DNA from: Planctomycetales bacterium
GTDB taxonomy: Bacteria; Planctomycetota; Planctomycetia; Planctomycetales; Planctomycetaceae
DNA length: 12,023 nucleotides
Direction: 5' to 3'
Assembly: GCA_020050375.1 (NCBI GenBank)
Contig: JAGVKR010000730.1
Span: 1-12,023 of the forward strand
Positions 1 through 6,928 of this stretch are shown here, one piece after another (positions within the stretch are counted from its first letter, which is position 1; each line of letters begins with the position of its first letter). Position numbers and translations under genes: made by a program. Under the pieces are notes generated by a model, which did not search any database, was not told the origin of the DNA, and saw nothing but the letters and a program-made list of their open reading frames with translations.

Positions 1-3000
1 AAGATGCCGCCGGACAAACCGCTTCCCGCCGAGGTCGTGGCCGACTTTGAACGCTGGGTCGCACAGGGTGCGTTCTGGCCTGAAACTCCGGCCACCAAGG
101 CGGCACTTGACGACGGCGAACATTGGTCCTTCAAGCCAGTCCGCACCGTGCAAGCCCCCCTCCCCTCTGAGGAAAAATCCTCGGATTGGGCGGCCGGGCC
201 GGTCGACTCTTTCATTCTGGCCGCGCTACTGAAGGAGGGCTTGCAACCCAATGCACCAACCGACCGGCGAACGCTCCTTCGCCGGGCCACGTTTGACCTG
301 GTTGGACTTCCCCCAACGCCCGAAGAGGTCGAGGCGTTTCTCGCCGACGAATCGCCCGCGGCCTTTGCCCGAGTCATTGACCGGTTGCTCGCCTCTCCGC
401 AATACGGCCAGCGCTGGGGCCGGCACTGGCTCGATCTGGTCCGTTACACCGACGATCTGGAAGAAGCCTGGCGATATCGCGACTGGGTCGTCAACGCGTT
501 CAATGCCGATCTTCCCTACGACCAGTTCATAGCCCAACAAATCGCCGGCGACCTCCTGCCGGCCGGCGGGCCGGGGGGCATCAACCCCGACGCGATCGTC
601 GCCACGACGATGCTCTCGCTCGGCCCCTGGACCGGCATCGACCGCAAGAAACGGCTGACCGATATCGCCGACGACCAGATCGACATCGTCAGCCGCTCGT
701 TCCTCGGCCTGACGATTGCCTGCGCCCGCTGCCACAACCACAAGTTCGACCCGATCACGACTGCCGACTACTACGGCCTCGCGGGCATCTTCCTGAGCAG
801 CCATGTCATTTCGGACGAAGGCTATCTGTCGCACGGCACAACGCGGCTGAAAGTTCCGCTGGTCGGCGCGGCGGAAGTCGAGCGGCACCAGCAGCACCAG
901 GCCCGCGTTCAGGAGCTGGAGCGCCGTGTTCAGGGAGAAGTCGATCGACACTACACCGAGTTCGCGCGCAGCCTCCTGCCGCAAACGGCCCGTTACCTGC
1001 TGGCGGCCTGGGATTACCAGCACCGCCCCGCAGACGATGCCAAACTTTCGGCTGACGACTTCGCCGCACGCGAAAAACTGCACCCGTTTGCCTTGAACCA
1101 ATGGATCGCGTACCTCAAAGGAGCGCGCTTCGCCGAGTTTCAGTCATTGAACGTGCCCGAACGTGATTTCGACGGCGAACCGGGTGTTCTGGCGTGGCGC
1201 GTTCGCGCCGAACGGCCGTGGTGGGCGGTCAATACGAACTCGCGCGAAGTTCCCATCGAAACATTCAACCTCCCGCCGCAAACATTGTCGATCAACCCGG
1301 GGACCGAAGGGGGGGCGGTTGCCTGGAGGAGCCCCATCACGGGAACCGTGCGGATCACGGGCAAGCTCGCCGACGCGGATCCGCTCGACGGGGTTGGTGT
1401 CGTGTGGGCCATCGATCACGTGCGGAATGGCCTGCGCCACGAGCTCTCGTCCGGGACGAATCCCAACGGCGCGGTCAAGCTGGAAGAAGGTCGAACGCCC
1501 CAGCGATTGGCGGCGGTCGAGGTTCAGCCCGGTGACGAGATCTTCCTCCAGATTCGGTTGCGTCAGGGAGACGCCCATTACGACATCACCACGGTCGAGC
1601 TGGTGATCGCCGCGCTGGATGGGACAGCCACCTGGGATTTGACGGGCGAAATGCTCGACGATTTCCTGCAGGGGAATCCGCACGGCGACCGTTCCGGAAA
1701 TCCGGCCGTCTGGCACTTCGACGATATGGCCGGGAGCCACCGCCTCGAACGCATGCCCGCCGCCGATCCCGCGCTCGCCCCCTGGTGGACAGCATCGGCG
1801 AAGAGCGCACCGGCAGCCAATCGTCGCGAGATGGAAGACGCGGCGCAGAAGATCCAGCAGGCTGTCGACGCCGCCCTGCCGCAAAGCGCGCTCGTCGACG
1901 ATCTCACCGGCGTGCGCAGCCCTTTTTGGGTTAAAGCCCGCGACGATGCGAAGTACCTCTCCGCCGATGCGCAAGCCGCACTCGCGAAGCTGGCCGCCGA
2001 GCTCGAAGCGTTGCGGCGCAGCATGGTGCCGCTGCCGTATGCCCAGGGGGTCCGTGAAGGGGGCCTGCGTCACAGTCTGTACCCCGGAATGCAGGACGCG
2101 CCGATCCACATCCGCGGCAACTACGACCAGCTTGGCGACCGCGCGCCGCGGAGATTTCCCGCTGTGCTGGCGAAGAGCGACGAGGCGCCCGTCCTTTCCG
2201 GCAGCGGGCGGCTGGAACTGGCCCATTGGCTTGGTTCCGCCGAGAACCCGCTCACCGCGCGCGTCCTGGTCAACCGGCTCTGGCAGCACCATTTCGGCGA
2301 AGGGATCGTCCGCACGCCGAGCAATTTCGGCGTCCTGGGCGAGCGGCCCACGCACCCCGAATTGCTCGATTTCCTTGCCGCGCGCTTTGTGGAATCGGGC
2401 TGGTCGATCAAAGCGATGCACCGCCTGATGATGTTGTCGGCGGCGTACCAGCAGTCCAGCCGATCGGGTGGGGGAAACGTGTTGGGCACCGGCAGCTTCA
2501 AGGCCGACCCGGAGAATCGGTTCCTGGGCCGCATGAATCGGCGACGGCTGGAGGTGGAGGCGATCCATGATTCGCTCCTGGCCGTCGCAGGCAGCCTCGA
2601 TCTCAAATCGGGGGGGCCGGCTGAAGCGAACGCGGCAAGCCCCCGGCGGATGCTCTACATCAAGACCACGCGCACCAACCGCTCGGGCCTGGGGCCGCTG
2701 TTCGACGCCCCCGACGCGGCGATGCACGTCGAGCGCCGTACGGTCTCGACCGTCGCCCCCCAGGCTCTGCTCCTGATGAATGATCCGGCGATCGGCGATG
2801 CGGCCGGCCGGATCACAAAACGAGCCGAAATCGCCGCTGAGACCGATCCGTCGAGGCGAATTCAGGCGCTGTACGGGCTGCTGTTCGGACGCCCTCCCAC
2901 GCCGACCGAGATCGATCTGGGATTAGGCTTCGTCGAGCGCGAGAAGACCGAGCCGCTCGAACCGCTGCCGGGCGCCCCCCAGCCGGGCGAACCGTGGACG

Positions 3001-3051
3001 GTTTACACGCAGGCGTTGCTGTTGTCCAATGAGATGTTGTTCGTCGATTGA
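1..3051 (+). CDS. DUF1549/DUF1553 (PSCyt2-PSD1) planctomycete protein, 5' partial
   Basis: The reading frame is open from the first base, so the gene begins upstream; the ATG at 4 is almost certainly internal. The first visible residues (KMPPDKPLP...ERWVAQGAFWP) resemble the end of a PSCyt1 cytochrome-c-like domain, which normally precedes this architecture. Counting from the ATG at 4, a DUF1549 (PSCyt2) region spans about residues 65-270 and holds CARCHNHKFDP at 240-250, a CxxCH motif that could bind haem. A long middle part (about 290-700) looks beta-rich around 430-560. DUF1553 (PSD1) spans about 735-985, with ENPLTARVLVNRLWQHHFG and THPELLDFLA. These proteins are usually large and exported, and sit beside DUF1501 genes as here. 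The biochemical role is not established; a part in polysaccharide breakdown or electron transfer has been suggested for the family. The stop is TGA at 3049-3051. Family assignment is firm, function is not. Confidence 0.93.
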   Translation, partial: KMPPDKPLPAEVVADFERWVAQGAFWPETPATKAALDDGEHWSFKPVRTVQAPLPSEEKSSDWAAGPVDSFILAALLKEGLQPNAPTDRRTLLRRATFDLVGLPPTPEEVEAFLADESPAAFARVIDRLLASPQYGQRWGRHWLDLVRYTDDLEEAWRYRDWVVNAFNADLPYDQFIAQQIAGDLLPAGGPGGINPDAIVATTMLSLGPWTGIDRKKRLTDIADDQIDIVSRSFLGLTIACARCHNHKFDPITTADYYGLAGIFLSSHVISDEGYLSHGTTRLKVPLVGAAEVERHQQHQARVQELERRVQGEVDRHYTEFARSLLPQTARYLLAAWDYQHRPADDAKLSADDFAAREKLHPFALNQWIAYLKGARFAEFQSLNVPERDFDGEPGVLAWRVRAERPWWAVNTNSREVPIETFNLPPQTLSINPGTEGGAVAWRSPITGTVRITGKLADADPLDGVGVVWAIDHVRNGLRHELSSGTNPNGAVKLEEGRTPQRLAAVEVQPGDEIFLQIRLRQGDAHYDITTVELVIAALDGTATWDLTGEMLDDFLQGNPHGDRSGNPAVWHFDDMAGSHRLERMPAADPALAPWWTASAKSAPAANRREMEDAAQKIQQAVDAALPQSALVDDLTGVRSPFWVKARDDAKYLSADAQAALAKLAAELEALRRSMVPLPYAQGVREGGLRHSLYPGMQDAPIHIRGNYDQLGDRAPRRFPAVLAKSDEAPVLSGSGRLELAHWLGSAENPLTARVLVNRLWQHHFGEGIVRTPSNFGVLGERPTHPELLDFLAARFVESGWSIKAMHRLMMLSAAYQQSSRSGGGNVLGTGSFKADPENRFLGRMNRRRLEVEAIHDSLLAVAGSLDLKSGGPAEANAASPRRMLYIKTTRTNRSGLGPLFDAPDAAMHVERRTVSTVAPQALLLMNDPAIGDAAGRITKRAEIAAETDPSRRIQALYGLLFGRPPTPTEIDLGLGFVEREKTEPLEPLPGAPQPGEPWTVYTQALLLSNEMLFVD

Positions 3052-3082
3052 TGATCCGTATCCCGGCACGAGAACCCACCTC

Positions 3083-4498
3083 ATGTTGCCGTTCGAAGCT
3101 GACTCGATCCGAGCCGGCGCCAACCGGCGTCAATGGCTGACCTCAGTGGCCAACGGCTTCGGCCTGTTGGGACTGGCCGGTCTCTGTGCGGAACTGCCGG
3201 CCCGGGCTGCTTCGCCCGCCAACGATGCGGCCAATCCGTTTGGGCCCCGGTTTCCGCACCACGCGCCAACCGCCAAAAGCGTGATTTTTCTGTTCATGGG
3301 GGGCGGGCCGTCGCACGTCGATCTGTTCGATCCCAAGCCGCGGTTGACCGCCGATCACGGAAAGCCGCTTCCGTTCGAGAAGCCCAAGCTGGCACGAACG
3401 ACCACCGAAAACCTGATGGCCTCGCCGTACAAATTCCAAAAGCACGGCAAATCGGGGATCGAGGTGAGCGAGCTGCTGCCCCACCTGGCAACCTGCGCCG
3501 ACGACCTCTGCGTCGTGCGTTCCGTCGTAGCCGACAACGTCAATCATTCCAACGCCTGTTTGCAAATGCACACCGGCGAGCAAGTCTTCTCGCGTCCGTC
3601 ACTCGGCTCGTGGCTGCTTTACGGGCTGGGGAGCGAGAACCAGAACCTGCCGGGGTTCGTGGCGATCGGGCCGGGGGGTCAGGATGCTGCCCTCTGGGGC
3701 TCGAGCTTTCTTCCCGCGGCGTACCAGGGGACACGCGTCGACGATTTGAAGAAGCCGATCGCCAACCTTTCCAACCGACAGCTTTCGACCGCCGCGCAGC
3801 GCCGCCAACTCGATCTCGTGGGACAGCTCAACGCGCAGCACCGCGAAGAGCGCGAGAGCGACAGCCGTCTCGAAGCGAGGATCGCGTCGCTCGAGCTGGC
3901 ATTCCGCATGCAGGTGCAGGCTCCCGAAGCCTTCGATGTCGACACCGAGCCCAAGTCCGTGCAGCAGCTCTATGGCCTCGACGATCCGCAAACGGCGGCG
4001 TTCGGCAAGCAGTGTCTTTTGGCACGCCGGCTGGTCGAGCGGGGGGTGCGGTCGGTGGAAGTCTTCAGCCCCAAAGGGTGGGACCATCACACCGGGATCC
4101 GCACCGAGTTGCCCGCCAGTTGCGCCTCGATCGACCGGCCGATCGCCGGCTTGTTGAACGACCTGAAGAGTCGCGGGCTCCTCGACGAAACACTCGTGCT
4201 ATGGGGAGGCGAATTCGGCCGCAGTCCCGTAGCGCAGAAAGGGGACGGCCGCGATCACCACCCCTACGGCTTCACGATGTGGCTGGCCGGCGGCGGCATC
4301 CGCGGCGGCATGGTTCACGGCGCCACCGATGAGTTCGGCTGGTACGCCGTCGAAAACAAGGTTCACGTCCACGATCTGCACGCGACGATCCTGCACCTGA
4401 TGGGGATCGACCACGAACAGTTGACGTACCGCTACAGCGGCCGCGATTACCGGCTGACCGATGTGCATGGCGAAGTGGTGCAGGAGATTATTGGTTGA
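3083..4498 (+). CDS. DUF1501 family exported protein (Tat signal)
   Basis: This 471-residue protein belongs to DUF1501, an alkaline-phosphatase-superfamily-like family abundant in planctomycetes and typically paired with PSD1 proteins. From the ATG at 3083 the N terminus shows a twin-arginine signal: RRQWL at 15-19, a hydrophobic stretch at about 25-36 and a likely cleavage site near ARA-A (40-43). Family motifs follow in order: FLFMGGGPSHVDLFDP, NHSNACLQMHTG (about 154), WDHHTG (about 333), GGEFGRSP (about 375), GRDHHPYGF (about 389) and VHDLHATILHLMGID near the end. The many His and Asp residues suit metal binding, but the reaction is unknown. The frame is open back to an ATG at 3029, which would overlap the previous gene by 23 bases. 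I prefer 3083 because the signal peptide then starts normally; neither start has a strong ribosome-binding site. Cotranscription with the upstream gene is likely. Confidence 0.92.
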   Translation: MLPFEADSIRAGANRRQWLTSVANGFGLLGLAGLCAELPARAASPANDAANPFGPRFPHHAPTAKSVIFLFMGGGPSHVDLFDPKPRLTADHGKPLPFEKPKLARTTTENLMASPYKFQKHGKSGIEVSELLPHLATCADDLCVVRSVVADNVNHSNACLQMHTGEQVFSRPSLGSWLLYGLGSENQNLPGFVAIGPGGQDAALWGSSFLPAAYQGTRVDDLKKPIANLSNRQLSTAAQRRQLDLVGQLNAQHREERESDSRLEARIASLELAFRMQVQAPEAFDVDTEPKSVQQLYGLDDPQTAAFGKQCLLARRLVERGVRSVEVFSPKGWDHHTGIRTELPASCASIDRPIAGLLNDLKSRGLLDETLVLWGGEFGRSPVAQKGDGRDHHPYGFTMWLAGGGIRGGMVHGATDEFGWYAVENKVHVHDLHATILHLMGIDHEQLTYRYSGRDYRLTDVHGEVVQEIIG

Positions 4499-4556
4499 GG
4501 GCGACGAGAGAACTGTGTCAGACTGAATCCTGTCAATGCCCGTTCGAGGGTGTGTG

Positions 4557-4778
4557 ATGCCAACGACGCGTGATGAAATCCTTGAAGCCGCGCTGCAGCT
4601 TTCAGAGGCGGACCGGTTGGTCATTGCCAGCGAGTTTCTGGAGACCCTGCCGAAAGATCTACCCGGACTAGCGATGGCCGATCCCGGGCTGATGGCTGAG
4701 CTGGAGCGCCGCTCGGGTGATCTGGAAGGCTCGATCCCCTGGGAACAACTGCGGGATTCGCTTCGAGATACGCCGTGA
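4557..4778 (+). CDS. Addiction-module antitoxin (TIGR02574 / Unstab_antitox type)
   Basis: This 73-residue acidic protein has the layout of the putative addiction-module component family (TIGR02574, Pfam Unstab_antitox). It opens with a helix, TRDEILEAALQLSEADR, followed by LVIASEFLETL, and ends with the characteristic IPWEQLRDSLR-like tail. Such proteins are antitoxins paired with a ParE/RelE-type toxin encoded immediately downstream. The start at 4557 is chosen over an in-frame ATG at 4536 because GAGGG (4546-4550) lies six bases before it. The stop codon TGA overlaps a GTG that begins a toxin-like reading frame (GTGA, 4775-4778), the usual coupled arrangement. The toxin frame stops after 17 codons, so this is probably an orphan or relict antitoxin. 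It lies 58 bases past the DUF1501 stop. Confidence is good for the family and moderate for present function. Confidence 0.82.
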   Translation: MPTTRDEILEAALQLSEADRLVIASEFLETLPKDLPGLAMADPGLMAELERRSGDLEGSIPWEQLRDSLRDTP

Positions 4779-5780
4779 TTGCGATCCGGTTCCATCGACT
4801 GGCGGCGACAGAGTTGAAAAAAGTTTAAGAAAAGGTTCCTGACACCTTTTTTCGATTTTTTCGATTTGCGGAGTTATATACCCGCGGCCGATGAGAAAGG
4901 CGTTGGCACGGGCCGCCAGGCAAAGGTTAATCGACGCGCGGGGCGAAGCTCCGTACTCGATGAGCGGCTTCAGTTTATCGAGACGGTATTGCTCCGGATG
5001 CCGGGTCGCCGAGACGACGTCTAGGACGTAGTCCTTCACTTTGTCGTCCATATAGATGGAAGCCACGGTCTGTTTCATGTCGGCGAGTTGCGTCGGATCA
5101 AGCACCGGGTGGACTTCGCGCCGCAGGTCGTCCAACACCGCATCGACCACCTTACGCTCGTCACTCTTTGTGGGATAATCGATCACCACTTTAAGCATGA
5201 ATCGGTCGACCTGGGCTTCCGGCAATGGGTACGTTCCTTCTTGCTCGATGGGATTCTGCATCGCCAGCACGAGAAACGGTTCGTCGAGGGTGTACGGTTC
5301 GTCTCCAATCGTCACCTGATGTTCCTGCATCGCCTCCAGCAGAGCCGACTGCACCTTGGACGGCGCCCGATTGATCTCATCGGCCAGGACGAGGTTTGCG
5401 AAAATCGGGCCCTTTCGCGTGCTGAACACCCCTTCGCGCGGGTTATAGATGAGCGTGCCGATCAAATCCGCCGGAAGCAGGTCGGGTGTGAACTGAATCC
5501 GATTGAACTTGCAATGCAGCGCGGCCGCGAGCGCCTTGATCGCGGTGGTCTTTGCGAGCCCGGGAACGCCTTCGAGCAGAACGTGCCCGCCCGACAACAG
5601 GGCGAACAGCAGTCGCGAGAGCATCACGTCCTGGCCGACCAGAACTTTACGAACATCCCCTTTGACGCGCTCGATCTGCTCGGAATACCGGACAACCTGA
5701 TCCTTGATCCTCTGGATGTCGACAGGTATTGGTGTCAGAGAGCCCCTTTCGCCCGATTGCATTTCGAAGGTCGCGGCCAT
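4668..5780 (-). CDS. MoxR-family AAA+ ATPase, C terminus replaced
   Basis: MoxR AAA+ ATPases are chaperone-like enzymes that often work with VWA-domain partners. Counting from the ATG at 5780 (a TTG at 5783 is also in frame), the core is complete: Walker A GVPGLAKT at 71-78, Walker B LVLADE at 130-135, sensor 1 in MQNP near 174-177, the arginine-finger region QVDRF near 190-194, and sensor 2 GASPRA at 277-282. Homology stops after GRGYITPQ at about residue 305 (base 4866). The normal family ending, roughly 40-45 residues completing the lid domain, is missing. Instead the frame runs through the scar (IEKIEKRCQEPF) and then antisense through the toxin remnant and antitoxin gene to 4668. This added tail of about 65 residues is not family sequence. 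The DUF58/VWA genes that usually follow moxR are absent. It is likely a pseudogene or a misassembly edge, though an active truncated ATPase cannot be excluded. The ribosome-binding site is weak. Confidence 0.88.
   Translation of the reverse strand: MAATFEMQSGERGSLTPIPVDIQRIKDQVVRYSEQIERVKGDVRKVLVGQDVMLSRLLFALLSGGHVLLEGVPGLAKTTAIKALAAALHCKFNRIQFTPDLLPADLIGTLIYNPREGVFSTRKGPIFANLVLADEINRAPSKVQSALLEAMQEHQVTIGDEPYTLDEPFLVLAMQNPIEQEGTYPLPEAQVDRFMLKVVIDYPTKSDERKVVDAVLDDLRREVHPVLDPTQLADMKQTVASIYMDDKVKDYVLDVVSATRHPEQYRLDKLKPLIEYGASPRASINLCLAARANAFLIGRGYITPQIEKIEKRCQEPFLKLFSTLSPPVDGTGSQSRRISKRIPQLFPGDRAFQITRAALQLSHQPGIGHR
4775..4828 (+). pseudogene. Truncated ParE/RelE-like toxin remnant
   Basis: A reading frame starts with GTG inside the antitoxin stop codon and encodes VIAIRFHRLAATELKKV before TAA at 4826-4828. 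Position, four-base overlap and sequence (a short beta strand with a basic/aromatic pattern, then the start of a helix with LAxxEL) match the first residues of ParE/RelE-type toxins, which are normally about 90-100 residues. The rest of the toxin is absent in every frame: after the stop comes an AT-rich scar and then the antisense strand of a MoxR gene. The toxin is therefore inferred to be inactivated by a deletion or rearrangement. The fragment is too short for a firm family call; the antitoxin context carries most of the weight. Confidence 0.55.
4829..4865. repeat. AT-rich junction scar with short inverted repeat
   Basis: This AT-rich stretch separates the broken toxin from the broken MoxR gene. 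It contains the inverted repeat AAAAGGT (4830-4836) / ACCTTTT (4844-4850) with a seven-base loop TCCTGAC, followed by TT (six T in all, 4847-4852), and then a direct repeat of TTCGATTT. Both flanking genes lose recognisable homology at its edges. From memory, the same short sequence (read on the minus strand as AAAAGGTGTCAGGAACCTTTT) recurs in planctomycete genomes as a dispersed repeat; this is not verified here. It could equally form a weak terminator hairpin, but the stem has few GC pairs. Confidence 0.5.
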
Positions 5781-6173
5781 CAACCGTCGCCGAGTCAGTC
5801 TCTCAGTGACGCGACAGCGTCCCGGCTGTCACCCGTACGTTTCGTGGAATGTAATGAATAATAAATATTGCTGAAGCGGCAAGTCTCGACGGCAGGTGGC
5901 CGAATCGATTGGTCGACGCCCTACAGTATCCAATGGCAGTCGGAACGCGGACCGTTCCGTCAAGGGGTCAGCATTGCTTCAAACGACGGGCAATCGTTGA
6001 CAGCGGGCCGGGATTTGTCACCAGGTTTCCCAAGCAGTTCGATCGGCCTCCTCAAGGCTCATGGCGATTGATATGTGGCTGAAATCCAGACCGGGGGGGC
6101 CTGGGAGGCAGATAGAGTTCTGCCTCCGCGGCGACGCACGCCCGGTCCCCGCCCTCAACTTGATCGGTTCAGA
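5781..6173. other. Non-coding gap with hairpins and an AT-rich patch
   Basis: This roughly 390-base stretch between the moxR start and the hsp20 end holds no convincing gene; the short plus-strand frames (for example 5868-6071) show no family features or ribosome-binding site. Three structures stand out. GACAGC/GCTGTC (5813-5818 and 5825-5830) would form a hairpin in the moxR leader. An AT-rich patch at 5850-5868 includes TATTAT on the minus strand (5858-5863) and may be the moxR -10 region, but no good -35 lies at the right distance. CGGAACG/CGTTCCG (5941-5947 and 5953-5959) is a perfect seven-base-pair hairpin of unknown role. A small RNA here cannot be judged from sequence alone. Confidence 0.5.
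6104..6127 (-). terminator. Candidate hairpin downstream of hsp20
   Basis: GGAGGCAG (6104-6111) and CTGCCTCC (6120-6127) form a perfect eight-base-pair GC-rich stem with an eight-base loop, about 47 bases past the hsp20 stop. No U-tract follows on the minus strand (the next bases read GCCCCCCCGG), so it is not a classical intrinsic terminator. It may instead stabilise the transcript's 3' end or assist factor-dependent termination. Confidence 0.35.
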
Positions 6174-6632
6174 TCACCCGGCCTTGATGGCAACCTTTTT
6201 CGGCTGGGCCTCGGGCTTCTTCGTCAGCGTGATGGAAAGAACGCCGTCACGCATCTGGGCCTCGATCGAGTCGGGGTCGACAACATCCGGCAGCGATATC
6301 AAACGTTCAAATCGGCCGTACATCCTCTCGTTGTACCAATAATTGCGATTTTCAGAGGCGGTCTTTCGCTCACCCCAAATGCGGAGATTCCCCTGGTGGA
6401 CGACGACCTCCAGGTCATCCTGGCACAAACCGGGAATCTCCACTTCCAAATAGACGTGCTTTTCGTCATCCCAGATTGCGACTGACGCGTTCCAGCCGCG
6501 AGTCATCCCCCCATTGCCATTGGCGAAGTCGCCGAAGAACCGGTCGAACAAGCCGTCGATTTCCTGGTGGAATTGCGACGAAGCCGGCAACACGGGTAAA
6601 CCGAATCGACGAGTACTGAGAGCGGGCAACAT
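6174..6632 (-). CDS. Hsp20/alpha-crystallin small heat-shock protein
   Basis: Small heat-shock proteins form ATP-independent oligomers that hold unfolding proteins for later refolding in the cytoplasm. At 152 residues this has the usual length. The N-terminal arm (1-46) is rich in Phe, with DGLFDRFFGDF. The alpha-crystallin domain runs about 47-140 and contains VYLEVEIPGLCQDDLEV, GNLRIWGERK and the signature AQMRDGVLSITLTK (A125, G130, V131, L132). The C-terminal V-A-I at 147-149 fits the I/V-x-I/V tail motif that docks subunits together. The start is certain: AAAGGAGG (6639-6646 on the minus strand) lies six bases before the ATG. It is transcribed divergently from the kinase gene, across 296 bases of regulatory DNA. 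Neither a CIRCE element nor a clear sigma-32 promoter was seen, so its heat control is not evident. Confidence 0.95.
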   Translation of the reverse strand: MLPALSTRRFGLPVLPASSQFHQEIDGLFDRFFGDFANGNGGMTRGWNASVAIWDDEKHVYLEVEIPGLCQDDLEVVVHQGNLRIWGERKTASENRNYWYNERMYGRFERLISLPDVVDPDSIEAQMRDGVLSITLTKKPEAQPKKVAIKAG

Positions 6633-6653
6633 GGATCTCCTCCTTTCGAAAAA

Positions 6654-6683
6654 AAGTTACTGAGTCCCAATGACTTACGTCAA
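6654..6683 (-). promoter_or_regulatory. Possible hsp20 promoter
   Basis: On the minus strand TTGACG (6678-6683) is followed after 18 bases by TAACTT (6654-6659), a partial match to a housekeeping promoter. Transcription would start close to base 6647, leaving a leader of about 15 bases that begins nearly at the Shine-Dalgarno sequence, which is tight. The near-palindrome TGACTTACGTCA (6671-6682) overlaps the -35 and could be an operator. Confidence 0.3.
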
Positions 6684-6736
6684 CAATCGACAAACGGCGC
6701 ACGCGGCTGAAAGCTGTCGGTTTCGCGCGTCGTTAC

Positions 6737-6791
6737 AGAATTTTTTACGGCGCGCGCCAGGCCAGCGTTGGAGCGCTCGCGAAAAAATTCT
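6737..6791. repeat. Long-armed inverted repeat in the hsp20/kinase intergenic region
   Basis: AGAATTTTTT (6737-6746) and AAAAAATTCT (6782-6791) are perfect ten-base inverted arms separated by 35 bases. The interior is very GC-rich, with CGCGCG and a GAGCGCTC palindrome (6771-6778). A third copy of the core AAATTCT is at 6821-6827. Lying between two divergent genes, the arms could be paired binding sites for a regulator, or a cruciform or hairpin element. The sequence gives no hint of which protein would bind. Confidence 0.5.
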
Positions 6792-6864
6792 TTGCCGTCG
6801 GCGATGAGTCGGATCGGCACAAATTCTGCGGTTCTTCGCAAAAAAACGTAGTAAAGCTGCCATT

Positions 6865-6909
6865 TTGACAGTTCGGTGGAAGTGTTCCTTTCGATCAGAT
6901 CGGATCAGA
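6865..6909 (+). promoter_or_regulatory. -35-like TTGACA and 10-bp-period direct repeat upstream of the kinase gene
   Basis: A perfect -35 hexamer TTGACA (6865-6870) lies upstream of the kinase gene, but no good -10 hexamer follows at 16-19 bases; the best is TTCGAT (6890-6895). Overlapping this weak -10 is a direct repeat GATCAGA at 6893-6899 and 6903-6909, exactly one helical turn apart, the spacing used by many OmpR-like regulators. A weak -10 next to such half-sites would suit an activated promoter. This is a suggestion from pattern only. Confidence 0.35.
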
Positions 6910-6928
6910 CCTTGGGGAGCAAGACGTC

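Noticed and set aside
1144..2727. Long minus-strand open frame (527 codons) opposite the PSD1 gene
   Set aside because: It lies entirely antisense to a recognisable protein family, shows no family motif, and such frames are common opposite GC-rich genes.
3133..4332. 399-codon plus-strand frame within DUF1501
   Set aside because: It is a frame-shifted shadow; its Arg/Pro/Ala-rich translation has no motifs, while the overlapping frame has clear DUF1501 motifs.
4536..4556. Upstream ATG as antitoxin start
   Set aside because: The ATG at 4557 has GAGGG six bases upstream and starts directly at the family's first conserved helix.
4830..4852. Intrinsic terminator between the antitoxin remnant and moxR
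   Set aside because: The hairpin plus T-run resembles one, but the stem is mostly A-T and the position at a double gene truncation is better explained as a repeat scar.
5088..5861. 257-codon plus-strand frame opposite moxR
   Set aside because: It is a shadow of the Walker-motif-bearing MoxR frame, with no domain and no ribosome-binding site.
5868..6342. Short plus-strand frames in the gap before hsp20
   Set aside because: They have no ribosome-binding site and no recognisable motifs, and the 3' part overlaps hsp20 antisense.
6633..6736. CIRCE or sigma-32 heat-shock control element for hsp20
   Set aside because: Neither the TTAGCACTC inverted repeat nor a CTTGAAA/CCCCAT pair is present.
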